Shown in pieces: positions 63,875 to 64,000 of a DNA stretch of 64,000 bases. A program made the position numbers and the translations under genes. The notes beneath the pieces were generated by a model. It was not told the DNA's origin, did no database searches, and worked only from the letters and a program-made list of their open reading frames with translations. Origin of the DNA: Leptasterias polaris (lineage: Eukaryota; Echinodermata; Asteroidea; Forcipulatida; Asteriidae). How positions within the stretch are numbered: the first letter of the stretch is position 1; the number at the start of each line of letters is the position of its first letter. The stretch spans positions 434,001 to 498,000 of the forward strand of contig JAZGTN010000027.1 of the NCBI GenBank assembly GCA_037783415.1. The letters run 5' to 3'.

Positions 63875-64000
63875 CTGAATGGCGTTGGAAAATTGTACAC
63901 CAACAATTATTCAGTGGTGAAAATTGCTAAACATTGGAAGCTTTGGACGGTGAAATTCATGGAAAAGTTACACCTGAATACCAGGCTATTAACAATTTGT

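Overview
This looks like a piece of a nuclear genome from a marine invertebrate deuterostome. An echinoderm, possibly a sea star, is the best guess. The evidence is AT-rich DNA, small exons separated by kilobase introns with GT-AG borders, many ACATGTACATGTA-type tracts, tRNA-derived SINEs, dense foldback/MITE elements, and a CR1-like retrotransposon with a 2A-like motif (a combination described from sea urchins, amphioxus and molluscs). The species assignment is inference, not proof. There is no sign of bacterial, organellar or CRISPR sequence.

Three host genes can be recognised, all in the right half. (1) A minus-strand InaF-motif membrane protein gene (INAFM-like) has coding exons at 38461-38508 and 31001-31243, a likely 5' UTR exon ending at 40052, and an unidentified 3' exon. 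(2) A complete five-exon plus-strand steroid 5-alpha-reductase gene (SRD5A1/2-like) has coding exons from 46683 to 54479 that splice into 271 codons. (3) A minus-strand DCAF4 (WDR21) gene, a WD-repeat substrate receptor of CUL4-DDB1, has its last ten exons at 56551-63874; the N-terminal exons lie beyond the right edge. INAFM and SRD5A are divergent, and SRD5A and DCAF4 converge with about 2.07 kb between their stop codons. They show no common pathway, so they are probably only chromosomal neighbours.

The left 30 kb has no recognisable gene apart from one orphan exon candidate (323-416). It is filled with tandem arrays (about 110 bp units at 783-1425, 65/197 bp at 1955-2420, 42 bp at 16058-16187, 56 bp at 18959-19171, 26 bp at 27548-27815), SINEs, MITEs with terminal inverted repeats, and a 1.8 kb Harbinger-like element (8045-9841) with TAA duplications and a foldback inside it.

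The centre (33.4-46.3 kb) is a patchwork of repeats. It holds a Helitron-like element with a 12-copy array of about 130 bp units (33452-35883), a 0.5 kb foldback (37515-38028), a perfect 36 bp-arm palindrome (39478-39562), a CpG-rich inverted repeat pair around the INAFM promoter side (40205-40382 and 42380-42560), a decaying 24 bp repeat tract that reads as an 8-residue peptide repeat (40915-41460), a doubly nested foldback (43533-44390), a block of CCAACT/AGTTGG palindromes (44700-45030) and a truncated retrotransposon (45430-46260). The second SRD5A intron carries an almost full-length, broken CR1-like retrotransposon on the opposite strand (47914-51890), with a candidate 12 bp target duplication.
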